Assembly: GCF_011421635.1 (NCBI RefSeq) | Contig: NZ_WTLI01000011.1 | Span: 1-64,000, forward strand | Reading direction: 5' to 3' | Origin: Paenibacillus turpanensis | GTDB lineage: Bacteria; Bacillota; Bacilli; Paenibacillales; YIM-B00363 | DNA: 64,000 nucleotides | Made by a program: the position numbers and the translations under genes | Part shown: positions 27,368 through 36,458 of the stretch, in pieces | How positions within the stretch are numbered: the first letter of the stretch is position 1 | How the letters are laid out: each line of letters opens with the position of its first letter | Notes under the pieces: model-generated | Databases searched by the model: none | Told to the model about the DNA's origin: nothing | The model's input: the letters and a program-made list of their open reading frames with translations, nothing else

Positions 27368-28120
27368 ATGTCCATAGTAAATGTAAACAATGTTGACCTG
27401 TATTACGGTGAATTTCATGCTTTAAAGTCCATAGACATGTCGATCGAAGAAAAATCGGTTACGGCGTTTATTGGTCCGTCAGGCTGCGGAAAATCGACAC
27501 TTCTTCGTACGCTCAACCGCATGAATGATATGATTAAGGGTGTGCGGATAACCGGTGAAGTGAATATTGGCGGCAGCAATATTTATTCTCCGAGTGTTAA
27601 CGTGGAATTGCTTCGTAAACGTATTGGAATGGTATTTCAGCAGCCTAACCCGTTTCCGAAGTCCATTTATGATAATGTCGCATATGGTCCACGGATCCAC
27701 GGAATCCGCGATAAAAAAAGATTAGATGAAATTGTGGAACGAAGCTTAAAAGGTGCCGTTCTTTGGAATGATGTTAAGGATGTGCTTAAAAAGAGCGCGT
27801 TCAGTCTTTCCGGCGGTCAGCAGCAGCGCCTATGCATCGCGCGTGCGCTAGCTGTTGAGCCAGACATCCTGCTGATGGATGAGCCGACTTCAGCGCTTGA
27901 TCCGATCTCCACGTTGAAGATTGAGGAGCTTGTGCAGGAACTGAAAGAAAACTATACAATTATTATCGTTACGCACAATATGCAGCAGGCAGCTCGTGTT
28001 TCCGACGATACCGCGTTTTTCTTGAACGGCGAGGTCGTAGAATTTAACAAAACCGAGCGTATTTTCTCGAACCCGCAGGACCAGCGTACCGAAGATTACA
28101 TTACGGGACGTTTTGGATAA
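27368..28120 (+). CDS. pstB: Phosphate ABC transporter ATPase PstB
   Basis: ATP-binding subunit of 250 aa with Walker [10 protein letters not shown] near residue 37, Q-loop, signature LSGGQQQR, Walker [14 protein letters not shown] and switch His (VTHNM). It energises phosphate import through PstC/PstA. GGGAGGC precedes the ATG. Confidence 0.97.
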   Translation: MSIVNVNNVDLYYGEFHALKSIDMSIEEKSVTAFIGPSGCGKSTLLRTLNRMNDMIKGVRITGEVNIGGSNIYSPSVNVELLRKRIGMVFQQPNPFPKSIYDNVAYGPRIHGIRDKKRLDEIVERSLKGAVLWNDVKDVLKKSAFSLSGGQQQRLCIARALAVEPDILLMDEPTSALDPISTLKIEELVQELKENYTIIIVTHNMQQAARVSDDTAFFLNGEVVEFNKTERIFSNPQDQRTEDYITGRFG

Positions 28121-28157
28121 ACGAAATCTTCTTGTTTTACAAAAATATGTATAATCG

Positions 28158-28194
28158 AAATGCAGGCGTATATAATGTACATATGTTTGCATTT
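28158..28194. repeat. Inverted repeat between pstB and phoU
   Basis: AAATGCA and TGCATTT flank a TATAAT-like hexamer in the 97-bp gap. This may be an operator over an internal phoU promoter, or an mRNA hairpin; the sequence does not decide. Confidence 0.35.
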
Positions 28195-28217
28195 AGGCGC
28201 CGAAGGAGCGTGAATCT

Positions 28218-28877
28218 ATGGATACGCGAATGAGTTTTCATCAGTCGCTGGAGGATTTGCAGAAAGAGCTTCTTTCCATGGGGAGCGATGTAGAACGGCA
28301 GCTGCACAATGCGGTAGAATCGCTGCAAAACTTGGATGAAAGCCAAGCCCGTGCTGTTGTCGATTTCGATGATAAAATTGATGAAGCAATGCTGCGTATT
28401 GAAGAGCGCTGCCTTCGCCTCATTGCACTGCAACAGCCTATGGCCAGTGACCTGCGTCTCATTGGTATGACACTGAAGGTTGCAATCGACTTGGAACGGA
28501 TCGCCGATCATGCAGTAGATATTGCGAAGATTACGATTCGGCTGTTCGGTCAGCAGTTAGTGAAGCCTCTGGTCGATATTCCACGAATGACGGAAATCGC
28601 AAGAGAAATGCTGCGCGGCTGCTTAACCGCTTTTGCTGAGAAGGATATCCATAAAGCAGCGGAATTGGCTAAGAAAGACGATGAAGTCGATAAAATCTAC
28701 AGCACTGTAATGACCGAAATTGTGAGCCTTATGGGTTCTGATTTTACAACCAATAAACAGTTAACTCATCTGCTTATGGTCGCTCATTATATCGAGCGAA
28801 TTGCCGATCACACCACGAATATTGGGGAAGGTCTCATTTATCTGGTGACGGGTAAGCGGAAGGATTTAAACGTATAA
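28218..28877 (+). CDS. phoU: Phosphate signalling protein PhoU
   Basis: All-helical two-repeat PhoU of 219 aa with the metal-binding signatures DxxI/ERIADHA in each half (DLERIADHAVDIA and YIERIADHTTNIGEGL). It links Pst transport to the PhoR/PhoP phosphate response. GAAGGAG precedes the ATG. It is the last gene of the pst operon. Confidence 0.97.
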   Translation: MDTRMSFHQSLEDLQKELLSMGSDVERQLHNAVESLQNLDESQARAVVDFDDKIDEAMLRIEERCLRLIALQQPMASDLRLIGMTLKVAIDLERIADHAVDIAKITIRLFGQQLVKPLVDIPRMTEIAREMLRGCLTAFAEKDIHKAAELAKKDDEVDKIYSTVMTEIVSLMGSDFTTNKQLTHLLMVAHYIERIADHTTNIGEGLIYLVTGKRKDLNV

Positions 28878-28889
28878 TTTACAGAAGAT

Positions 28890-28933
28890 AACCCTCAGAC
28901 TTTTCGACAAAGGATGGGGGTTTTCTATTTTTT
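28890..28933 (+). terminator. Terminator after phoU
   Basis: Stem AACCCTCA/TGGGGGTT (one G-U pair) followed by a T-rich run, 13 bp after the phoU stop. Confidence 0.75.
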
Positions 28934-28984
28934 ACAATAACTTAACATGATTCTGCAGAATTATACATTTTCCTAAGTTATAAT
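28931..28984 (+). promoter_or_regulatory. Promoter region of EAL/GGDEF gene with two PhoP-like boxes
   Basis: TTTACA (28931) and TTAACA (28942) are 11 bp apart, the PhoP-box period, followed by a -10 TATAAT at 28979-28984. Only two units are present and the first overlaps the phoU terminator T-run, so PhoP control is tentative. Confidence 0.4.
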
Positions 28985-29035
28985 ATACGGATAGATAGAG
29001 AGTTAGCATACGATCGTTACTGCGAGGGGATTACC

Positions 29036-31273
29036 GTGATTACTATAAAGCCGTTTGAAGCAGGTTTTATTGACGAGTTGTCGGAAAGAATGACAAGCGG
29101 GATTGTTGGAATCAACTATTTGGACGTCGCTCGATTAGCTGAAATTGAGCAACAATATGGACGGCCTTTTTGCGTAAAGCTGATTCAATTTGTCAAAACG
29201 ACTTTAGCGAATCTAGTAATGGATCTTCCGTTTGTATTTTCGACAAAAACAGTAGGCGATGATTTTTTTATATATGCATATGTTGAAAGCGGCGTAGAGC
29301 AATATGTTCAGCAAATGCTGAAAGAGCGGGGAAGCTACTTAAAAACTGCGATAGAAGCTGCGATCAAAACTCAATTTCCGTCTGTTGAAGGTATCACATT
29401 ACATACAGGCAGTGCTGTATTGACCCATATTGCGGATAAGCCATTGGAGCTGATTGTGTACACAGCTATCAAAGAAGCTATTCGTCAGGCCAAGCAAAAG
29501 GCGGTTGAAGCAGAGGAAGATGGCAAGAAGTCTGAGTTTTTAGAAATCTTATCCAATCAATTATTAAGCTCGGTGTATCAACCTATTATTTCATTAACAG
29601 ATGGAAATGTGTTCGGCTACGAGGCGTTAACGAGAGGACCGATAGGGAGCTCATTTCATTCACCTCTTCCTTTGTTTGAGTTTGCAGAGCAGGAGGGGTA
29701 TTTATATTCCCTAGATAAGGTAACCCGGGAGAAAGCCGTCGAAGGACTTCGAGGTTTAAAAAACGGACAGCGTGTTTTTATCAATTTAATGGCTCAAATC
29801 ATAAATGATCCTGATTTTAATCCGGGGCAAACTCGAAAACTACTGAAACAGTATGGCTTAACGCCGAACCATGTCGTATTTGAAATTACCGAGCGCTACT
29901 CTGTCGAAGATTTCAAAACGGTCAAGAAGGTGCTCAGCCATTACCGCGCGCAGGGCTACCAGATCGCCATCGATGATGCGGGGGCCGGTTATTCATCCTT
30001 GCAAGCCATTGCTGAGCTTCAACCGGATTATATAAAGGTAGATCGTTCTCTCATTCAGGGGATCCACGAAGATAAGGTTAAGGAATATATATTGGAAACC
30101 TTTATTTCATTTGGCCGGAAAATGAATGTGAAGATCGTAGCTGAGGGGATTGAGACCGTAGAGGAATTGCACAAGCTCATGCGTATGGGTATTCACTATG
30201 GACAAGGTTATTTACTGGGCAGACCGAATAAAGAATTACATATACCGACAGAAGAAATTACCCGGGAAATAGTTCGACAACGCGAAATGTTAGATAGTGT
30301 CGTATCGCTCCTTACGATCGGGGATTTGGCGACTCCTGTCAAAACCTTTTTAACTTCCGACCCGTCTTCCAAGGTCGCCAATTACTTCAAGGCAAACGAA
30401 GAAGAGCAGGGTGTAGTTATTGTTAATGAGCAAGGAGTGCCGGCGGGGTTAATGATGAGAGACAAGCTGTTTCAGCAGCTTGCAGGCCAATATGGAATTT
30501 CACTCTATTGGAATAAAGAGATTCGATTGCTTATGGATAGCGAAGCCCTTATTGTTGAGCATCGTCTTTCACCTGAAATTGTTTCCCAAATGGCCATGGC
30601 GCGCGATATTCGTCGCCTGTATGATTTTGTTATTGTCGTTAAAGATCAAAAAATGGTGGGTGCTGCGTCCGTACGTACGATTTTGGAGTCCATTACGCAG
30701 GTGCGGATGGAACATGCACGGGTATCCAATCCGTTGACCGGTCTTCCCGGCAATATCCAGATTCAACGCTATATTCGAAATTGTATTTCTCAAGGCGGCA
30801 GATTTTCAGTCATATATATTGATCTGGATTACTTTAAATGGTTCAATGATCGGTATGGTTTTCACAAGGGAGACGAGGTCATTCAATACACAGCCGATAT
30901 TTTACAGCAAACCTTGTCCGCGTGCGGCAATCCGCATGATTTTGTAGGGCATATCGGTGGCGATGATTTCATCGTAATTTCGACGACAAACGAACCGTCT
31001 TTGCTTTCTGAGGAAATCATTCGTCGATTTAGCCAGGGCGTCTCCATTCTCTATGAAGAGGAGCAAGAAGAAATCGTCCGTGACCGCTATGGGAATCAAG
31101 TTGTAGGTGCAAGCTTATCTTTATCTCTTGCAGTCGTTGTTTGTACAGAGGATGCGGCGGTTACTTCGGAAGGGATTTCCAGAATGGCTGCTGAGCTCAA
31201 AAAGCAGGCGAAGGAGCAGCAAGGAAATTCCATGGCAATTACATATTTCAATGAGATGAAGACATCCGTTTAA
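29036..31273 (+). CDS. Cyclic-di-GMP protein: degenerate GGDEF, EAL, CBS pair, GGDEF
   Basis: Soluble protein of 745 aa. Residues 1-165 resemble a worn GGDEF domain (TVGDDFFIYA in place of RxGGDEF). An EAL domain (about 175-410) keeps EALTRG, DDAGAGYSS, KVDRS and AEGIET, so phosphodiesterase activity is plausible. A CBS pair (about 425-565) may bind nucleotides, and a C-terminal GGDEF domain has GGDDF near residue 641, one change from the catalytic signature. No membrane segment is seen. It starts at a GTG with GAGGGGATT upstream, directly after the pst operon. Confidence 0.88.
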   Translation: MITIKPFEAGFIDELSERMTSGIVGINYLDVARLAEIEQQYGRPFCVKLIQFVKTTLANLVMDLPFVFSTKTVGDDFFIYAYVESGVEQYVQQMLKERGSYLKTAIEAAIKTQFPSVEGITLHTGSAVLTHIADKPLELIVYTAIKEAIRQAKQKAVEAEEDGKKSEFLEILSNQLLSSVYQPIISLTDGNVFGYEALTRGPIGSSFHSPLPLFEFAEQEGYLYSLDKVTREKAVEGLRGLKNGQRVFINLMAQIINDPDFNPGQTRKLLKQYGLTPNHVVFEITERYSVEDFKTVKKVLSHYRAQGYQIAIDDAGAGYSSLQAIAELQPDYIKVDRSLIQGIHEDKVKEYILETFISFGRKMNVKIVAEGIETVEELHKLMRMGIHYGQGYLLGRPNKELHIPTEEITREIVRQREMLDSVVSLLTIGDLATPVKTFLTSDPSSKVANYFKANEEEQGVVIVNEQGVPAGLMMRDKLFQQLAGQYGISLYWNKEIRLLMDSEALIVEHRLSPEIVSQMAMARDIRRLYDFVIVVKDQKMVGAASVRTILESITQVRMEHARVSNPLTGLPGNIQIQRYIRNCISQGGRFSVIYIDLDYFKWFNDRYGFHKGDEVIQYTADILQQTLSACGNPHDFVGHIGGDDFIVISTTNEPSLLSEEIIRRFSQGVSILYEEEQEEIVRDRYGNQVVGASLSLSLAVVVCTEDAAVTSEGISRMAAELKKQAKEQQGNSMAITYFNEMKTSV

Positions 31274-32025
31274 TCCTCAAAAAAGCTGACAAGATCCTCA
31301 AGTCGCCGTATGACGGCGATTTTTTTTGTCCCGATCATGCGCATGCCATGGCCTTCTATCCGGTTAGGAGCAATCCAAATCGCGTTCATGCCGTATGACG
31401 TGGCGCCGCGAATATCTTTATTCCAGCTGTTCCCGATCATCACACAGTGATTCGGGGCTGTACGGGCTGCATCGGAAGCACGTGCGAATATGGCGCGTCC
31501 TGGCTTGCGGCAGTTCACCATTTCAGGAGTCAAAATAAGACGATGCTGAAATAGTTCATTTGTTCCGGATTCTTTCAAAACATGGATCACCCGATCTTTG
31601 CTCTTGTTGCTGATAATTCCTAGAGGGCGAAGGTTAGATAAGGCCTGCAGCGTTTTTTTGGCCCCGTTGCGAAGATGGACCGTTTTGCTGCGGGCTGCCT
31701 GATATTCTGCATAAAAACGGTCAACCCACTTTCGATTGTATTCAATCGGGTAGAGGTGCACTGCTTTCCGCAGCGCAGACCGGAATCTGGCTTCCTTGCG
31801 AAGCTTCCGCTTTCGGGTTAATTGTTTATGCATTTCTTCCATAAAACGGCGATACGCTTCTTCGGGTCTAAAAGCTTCAGAATCCGAATCCGGTGCCCAT
31901 CTTCCTATCATATCGTTAAGTACCTGAATAAAGCACTCTCTAGAGGCCGCAGCTTCATCGGTAAGTGTATCCGTTACATCGAAGAAGATGACGCTTGACC
32001 GTTTATAATTCGCCCAGTTTTGCAT
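31270..32025 (-). CDS. HAD superfamily hydrolase
   Basis: Haloacid dehalogenase-like phosphatase of 251 aa. Motif I reads FFDVTDTLTDE, motif II GIISNKS, motif III around KPGRAIF, motif IV GNSWNKDIRGATSYG. The nucleophile Asp is present, but the usual general acid two residues later is Thr (DxT instead of DxD), which would lower ordinary phosphatase activity. The cap is helical and basic. Substrate unknown. Its stop codon overlaps that of the convergent EAL/GGDEF gene. Confidence 0.8.
   Translation of the reverse strand: MQNWANYKRSSVIFFDVTDTLTDEAAASRECFIQVLNDMIGRWAPDSDSEAFRPEEAYRRFMEEMHKQLTRKRKLRKEARFRSALRKAVHLYPIEYNRKWVDRFYAEYQAARSKTVHLRNGAKKTLQALSNLRPLGIISNKSKDRVIHVLKESGTNELFQHRLILTPEMVNCRKPGRAIFARASDAARTAPNHCVMIGNSWNKDIRGATSYGMNAIWIAPNRIEGHGMRMIGTKKIAVIRRLEDLVSFFED
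31303..31327 (+). terminator. Terminator of EAL/GGDEF gene inside the opposite gene
   Basis: Perfect stem TCGCCG/CGGCGA with loop TATGA followed by eight T, serving the positive strand. It lies inside the 3' coding part of the convergent HAD gene, where it encodes KIAVIRR. Confidence 0.8.
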
Positions 32026-32135
32026 AATAGTATGCCCCTCCGTTCGACAAACCGTTCTCTTCTATATTGTATGTGTTTCCCAACTTATTGTGTTATGATG
32101 GGTACAGGTTTGTACCAAATTGAGGTGATTTTATT

Positions 32136-34829
32136 ATGAGCAAATTGATTATATTGGACGGGAATAGTATTGCGAGCAGAGCGTTTTATGCGACTCCGCC
32201 GCTTACCAATAAGGCGGGGACGCCGACGAATGCTGTATTTGGCTTTACAAACATGCTGCTTCGGTTAATCCGGGAAGAGCAGCCAACGCATTTTCTGGTA
32301 GCCTTCGATGCAGGGAAAATCACCTTCCGGCATGAAGGATACACCGAGTACAAGGGCGGCAGAGCCAAAACTCCGCCTGAATTATCGATTCAGTTCCCGT
32401 TAATTAAAGAACTGCTTGATGCTTTCAGCATTCAGCGTTTTGAACTGGAGGGGTACGAAGCCGACGACATTATCGGTACGTTAACCAAAGCAGCGGACGA
32501 GCAGGGTCAGGAGGTTCTTGTTGTAACGGGGGACAAGGACATGCTTCAGCTTGCTTCGGATAAGGTATCGATCGCGTTGACCCGAAAGGGAATCAGTGAG
32601 GTGGAACGATATGATCCGAAGGAAATCCAAGAGAAATACGGGCTAACACCGCAGCAAATTATTGACCTGAAAGGGCTCATGGGGGATTCTTCCGACAATA
32701 TTCCTGGGATCCCGGGTGTAGGCGAGAAAACAGCACTGAAGCTTCTAGCGGAGTATGGATCGGTTGAAGCCGTACTTGAGAATGCAGACGCTCTTACCGG
32801 AAAAATGAAGGAGAAGGTAAGAGATAATGCGGAGAGCGCAAGAATGAGCAAAAAGCTGGCGACCATTTTCCGTGAGGTGCCGATGGAATTGGATTGGGAG
32901 CAGCTTAAGTACGAGGGGTATGAAGGATCTGCGTTGAAATCGATGTTCCAGCAGCTGGAGTTCAAATCCTTGCTGGAAAAGATGGACTTCGGATCTCCGG
33001 ATGGCGTATCTGCTTCAAGCACTGCTCAGGCGAGTGAGCAGCTGGATGTAACGGTGGTTGTAACGGCGGATGACGTGCAAAAGCTGATGGATGCGGTAAA
33101 GCACTCCCCAGACGGAACAGCGGTGCATGTGGAAGTGATTGGCGAAAATCCACATGGCGCTGAAATTATCGGTCTTTCCGTATTCACAACAGCAAAAGCA
33201 GAGGAGCAAGACGGATTAGCTTTTTATGTACCTTTTGCGAAGCTTACGGATGCTGTTGGGGAGCCGATCCGGCAATACCTTGAGGACGGAAGCCAGCTGA
33301 AGCTGATGTACGATGCGCACAAGGCACAGGTTGCGCTGCATTGGCAGGGGATTTCGCTGCGCGGCATTGCGTTTTGCTCGCTGCTTGCGGCGTATCTAAT
33401 CGATCCGACTGAAGCAGACCATACCTTAAACGGACTTGCGGAGAAATACGGGCTTCCGGCGCTTCCTTCCGATGAGCAAGTGTTTGGAAAAGGCGCGAAG
33501 TTCCACGTGCCGGAAACGAATGTAACGGCAGATCTCTTGGGTCGTAAAGCGTTAGCGGTTTCCAGGCTTGTCCCGATTCAGAAGGAGCAGCTGGATAAAG
33601 TCGAAATGAACCGGCTTTATTATGAGCTGGAGCTCCCTTTGTCCGGCGTATTGGCGGTCATGGAGCTGCGGGGGATTCACGTCGATGCAGCGGATTTGAA
33701 AAATTACGGCAAGGAGCTCTCGGAGCACATCAGCAGGCTGGAGCAGCAAATTTATAGTCTGGCAGGCACGGAGTTTAATATCAATTCTCCAAAGCAGCTG
33801 GGTGAAATATTATTTGAAAAATTAGGTTTACCTGCATGGAAAAAAACGAAAACCGGCTATTCGACCGATGCCGAGGTGCTGGAAAAGCTGGCGCCATATC
33901 ATGAGATCGTGGCGAATATTTTGCATTACCGCCAACTGGCCAAGCTGCAGTCCACTTATGTGGAGGGGCTGCTCAAGGAAATCAACGGGCGTACCGGGAA
34001 AGTGCATACATACTACCGTCAGACGATTGCCGCAACAGGACGGCTAAGCAGTCAATTCCCGAACCTGCAAAACATTCCGGTCCGGATGGAAGAGGGCAAG
34101 AAGATCCGAAAAGTATTCGTGCCATCCGAAGAGGGCTGGCTAATTCTAGCGGCAGATTATTCGCAGATCGAGCTTCGGGTACTCGCTCATATTGCCGGGG
34201 ACGAAAAGATGAAGGAAGCCTTCATTTCCGACATGGACATTCACACCAAAACGGCGATGGACGTATTCGGCGTTTCCAACGAGCAAGTCGATTCCAATAT
34301 GAGACGGCAGGCGAAGGCGGTCAATTTCGGAATCGTATACGGCATCAGCGATTACGGCCTTTCACAGAACTTGAACATAACCCGGAAGGAAGCGGCGGAG
34401 TTTATCGAGCAGTATTTGGCGGCTTTCGAAGGGGTACGGCGCTATATGGAAGATATCGTTCAGAAGGCGCGGCAGGACGGGTTTGTATCAACACTGCTGC
34501 AGCGCCGCCGTTATTTAGCCGATATTACGGCTTCCAACTTCAATAAACGTTCCTTTGCGGAACGCACGGCGATGAACACGCCGATCCAGGGTACGGCTGC
34601 GGACATTATAAAGCTTGCGATGGTACAGATTGAAGAACGGATGCGCAAAGAAAAGCTGAAAAGCCGCATGCTGCTTCAAGTGCATGACGAACTTGTATTT
34701 GAGGTTCCACCGGAGGAGCTTGAGCTGATGAAGAAGCTTGTCCCAGAGATCATGGAAGGGGCGCTTGCGCTTGATGTGCCGTTAAAAGTGGATGTGTCCT
34801 ATGGCACCAATTGGTATGAGGCGAAGTAA
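32136..34829 (+). CDS. polA: DNA polymerase I
   Basis: Family A polymerase of 897 aa. Residues 1-290 form the 5'-3' exonuclease (EGYEADDIIGTL, GLMGDSSDNIPGIPGVGEKTA). The central 3'-5' exonuclease fold is degenerate: the metal-binding DxE of Klenow is replaced by VHVEV near residue 330, so proofreading is probably absent, as in other Bacillales. The polymerase part has motif A DYSQIELR, motif B RRQAKAVNFGIVYG and motif C QVHDELVFE. It repairs gaps and removes primers. The order polA-mutM-ytaF-coaE is conserved in Bacillales. Confidence 0.98.
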   Translation: MSKLIILDGNSIASRAFYATPPLTNKAGTPTNAVFGFTNMLLRLIREEQPTHFLVAFDAGKITFRHEGYTEYKGGRAKTPPELSIQFPLIKELLDAFSIQRFELEGYEADDIIGTLTKAADEQGQEVLVVTGDKDMLQLASDKVSIALTRKGISEVERYDPKEIQEKYGLTPQQIIDLKGLMGDSSDNIPGIPGVGEKTALKLLAEYGSVEAVLENADALTGKMKEKVRDNAESARMSKKLATIFREVPMELDWEQLKYEGYEGSALKSMFQQLEFKSLLEKMDFGSPDGVSASSTAQASEQLDVTVVVTADDVQKLMDAVKHSPDGTAVHVEVIGENPHGAEIIGLSVFTTAKAEEQDGLAFYVPFAKLTDAVGEPIRQYLEDGSQLKLMYDAHKAQVALHWQGISLRGIAFCSLLAAYLIDPTEADHTLNGLAEKYGLPALPSDEQVFGKGAKFHVPETNVTADLLGRKALAVSRLVPIQKEQLDKVEMNRLYYELELPLSGVLAVMELRGIHVDAADLKNYGKELSEHISRLEQQIYSLAGTEFNINSPKQLGEILFEKLGLPAWKKTKTGYSTDAEVLEKLAPYHEIVANILHYRQLAKLQSTYVEGLLKEINGRTGKVHTYYRQTIAATGRLSSQFPNLQNIPVRMEEGKKIRKVFVPSEEGWLILAADYSQIELRVLAHIAGDEKMKEAFISDMDIHTKTAMDVFGVSNEQVDSNMRRQAKAVNFGIVYGISDYGLSQNLNITRKEAAEFIEQYLAAFEGVRRYMEDIVQKARQDGFVSTLLQRRRYLADITASNFNKRSFAERTAMNTPIQGTAADIIKLAMVQIEERMRKEKLKSRMLLQVHDELVFEVPPEELELMKKLVPEIMEGALALDVPLKVDVSYGTNWYEAK

Positions 34830-34888
34830 GCAAAAGCAATCGCCGCGCACGGCAAATCCGGTATAATGGAGTTTAGAGGTGAAGAATC

Positions 34889-35731
34889 ATGCCGGAATTG
34901 CCGGAGGTAGAAACCGTCAAACGAACCCTAAATGAGCTGATCACAGGGAAAACGATACAGAAAGTAAGTGTGCATTTGCCGCGAATTGTTCAGCACCCGG
35001 AGGACCCGGGTCTATTTGCGGCTATGCTCGAAAGCCGCACCTTTCGATCCGTTGAAAGACGAGGAAAGTTTCTTAGGCTGCTAACCGATGATTTGGTGCT
35101 GGTTTCCCATCTTCGCATGGAAGGCCGTTACGGCCTTTACGCTTCCGACGAACCTGTGGAAAAGCATACCCACGTCATCTTCCATTTTACCGATGGAACA
35201 GAGCTTCGCTACAAGGATGTACGCCAATTCGGTACGATGCATTTGTTTGCTTTAGGCGAGGAATTTACAAGGGCGCCGCTGCATAAACTGGGATTGGAGC
35301 CTTTGGACGAGCAAACGTTTACGCTTGAAGTGTTCCGAAGGCTGCTCTCCGGCCGAACGACGAAGATTAAGCCGCTGCTGCTCAATCAGGAGGTTGTCGT
35401 CGGAATCGGCAACATCTATGTGGACGAATCACTCTTTACTGCAGGCATTCACCCGGAACGCGAAGCTTCGAGCCTAAAGCCCGCAGAGGTGAAGCGGCTT
35501 CACCAAGCGATTGTGGAAACGCTGAGCAGCGCTGTGGCTGCAGGTGGTTCATCGGTGAAGTCATATGTAAATGGCCAAGGGGAGATGGGGATGTTTCAGC
35601 AGGAGCTAAAGGTATACGGCCGTAAAGGTCTGCCTTGCGAGCGCTGCGGAACGCCGATTATCCGCACGGTTGTCGGCGGCAGAGGAACGCATACTTGTCC
35701 GAAGTGCCAGAAGGACAAATCACGCGCATAA
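34889..35731 (+). CDS. mutM: Formamidopyrimidine-DNA glycosylase
   Basis: Base-excision repair enzyme of 280 aa that removes 8-oxoguanine and cleaves the strand. The catalytic N-terminal PELPEVETV is exact, with the catalytic Lys near residue 60 (RRGKFL), the helix-two-turn-helix (NIYVDESLF) and a C-terminal zinc finger (CERCG...CPKC). The initiator Met must be removed to expose Pro2. It follows polA by about 60 bp. Confidence 0.98.
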   Translation: MPELPEVETVKRTLNELITGKTIQKVSVHLPRIVQHPEDPGLFAAMLESRTFRSVERRGKFLRLLTDDLVLVSHLRMEGRYGLYASDEPVEKHTHVIFHFTDGTELRYKDVRQFGTMHLFALGEEFTRAPLHKLGLEPLDEQTFTLEVFRRLLSGRTTKIKPLLLNQEVVVGIGNIYVDESLFTAGIHPEREASSLKPAEVKRLHQAIVETLSSAVAAGGSSVKSYVNGQGEMGMFQQELKVYGRKGLPCERCGTPIIRTVVGGRGTHTCPKCQKDKSRA

Positions 35732-35744
35732 GACTGCTGCATAG

Positions 35745-35781
35745 AATGAACCTGGGGCGTTCGCGCCCAACGTTCATTTTT
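35745..35781 (+). terminator. Terminator after mutM
   Basis: Outer stem AATGAAC/GTTCATT with an inner GGGCG/CGCCC part, followed by five T. It sits just before the ytaF ribosome site, so it may attenuate rather than fully stop transcription. Confidence 0.75.
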
Positions 35782-35797
35782 GCAGGAGGGCTGCTTT

Positions 35798-36436
35798 ATG
35801 CCGGGTTTGACATCGTTACTGATGCTCTCGTTAGCGGTAAGCCTGGACGGTTTTGGGGTCGGTATGGCTTACGGCCTGCGGAAAATCCGCGTGCCGCTGC
35901 CTTCGATTCTTATTATTGCTTTATGTTCAGGCGTAACCTTATGGTTATCCATGTATTTGGGTTCGTTTCTATTCCATTTCGTTCCGGAAGCTTGGGCGCA
36001 ATCTATCGGAGCGTGGATACTAATTGCTGTCGGAAGCTGGGCCGTATATCAGGTTATTACGCAATCGTATGAAACCGAGGATCCGGTTCCTGCGCCGCAG
36101 GACACCCATGCATCTGTGAAGTCAGACTTATCCGTGATGCAAATATTAAAGACGCCTTTGACCGCAGATAAGGACCGTTCCGGTACCATTTCAGCTGGCG
36201 AGGCCATTTTGCTCGGCTTCGCGTTATCTCTGGATTCGCTCGGTGCGGGGATCGGCGCTGCTTTGCTGGGACTGCCGATGCTTGCTACATCGCTGGCAAT
36301 TATAGTAACCAGTGCGGCCGCACTGACGGCTGGACTGCGTACCGGCTTTTCACTCGGACGGAAGGCTTGGGCCAGAAGGTTATCCCTTGTTCCGGGAGGT
36401 CTTTTAATTGTTATGGGTATTTTAAAGCTAATGTAA
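35798..36436 (+). CDS. ytaF: Sporulation membrane protein YtaF (MntP superfamily)
   Basis: Membrane protein of 212 aa with about six helices in two homologous halves, each opening with an LAVSLDGFGVGMAYG or FALSLDSLGAGIGAA motif, as in MntP manganese exporters and YtaF. A hydrophilic loop between the halves (about residues 85-125) contains DKDRSGTISAGE, an EF-hand-like calcium loop. YtaF is linked with sporulation in Bacillus. The ATG is preceded by GGAGGGC; an upstream TTG in frame overlaps that site. Confidence 0.9.
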   Translation: MPGLTSLLMLSLAVSLDGFGVGMAYGLRKIRVPLPSILIIALCSGVTLWLSMYLGSFLFHFVPEAWAQSIGAWILIAVGSWAVYQVITQSYETEDPVPAPQDTHASVKSDLSVMQILKTPLTADKDRSGTISAGEAILLGFALSLDSLGAGIGAALLGLPMLATSLAIIVTSAAALTAGLRTGFSLGRKAWARRLSLVPGGLLIVMGILKLM

Positions 36437-36458
36437 TTTGAGGACGGAGGATGGCGGC

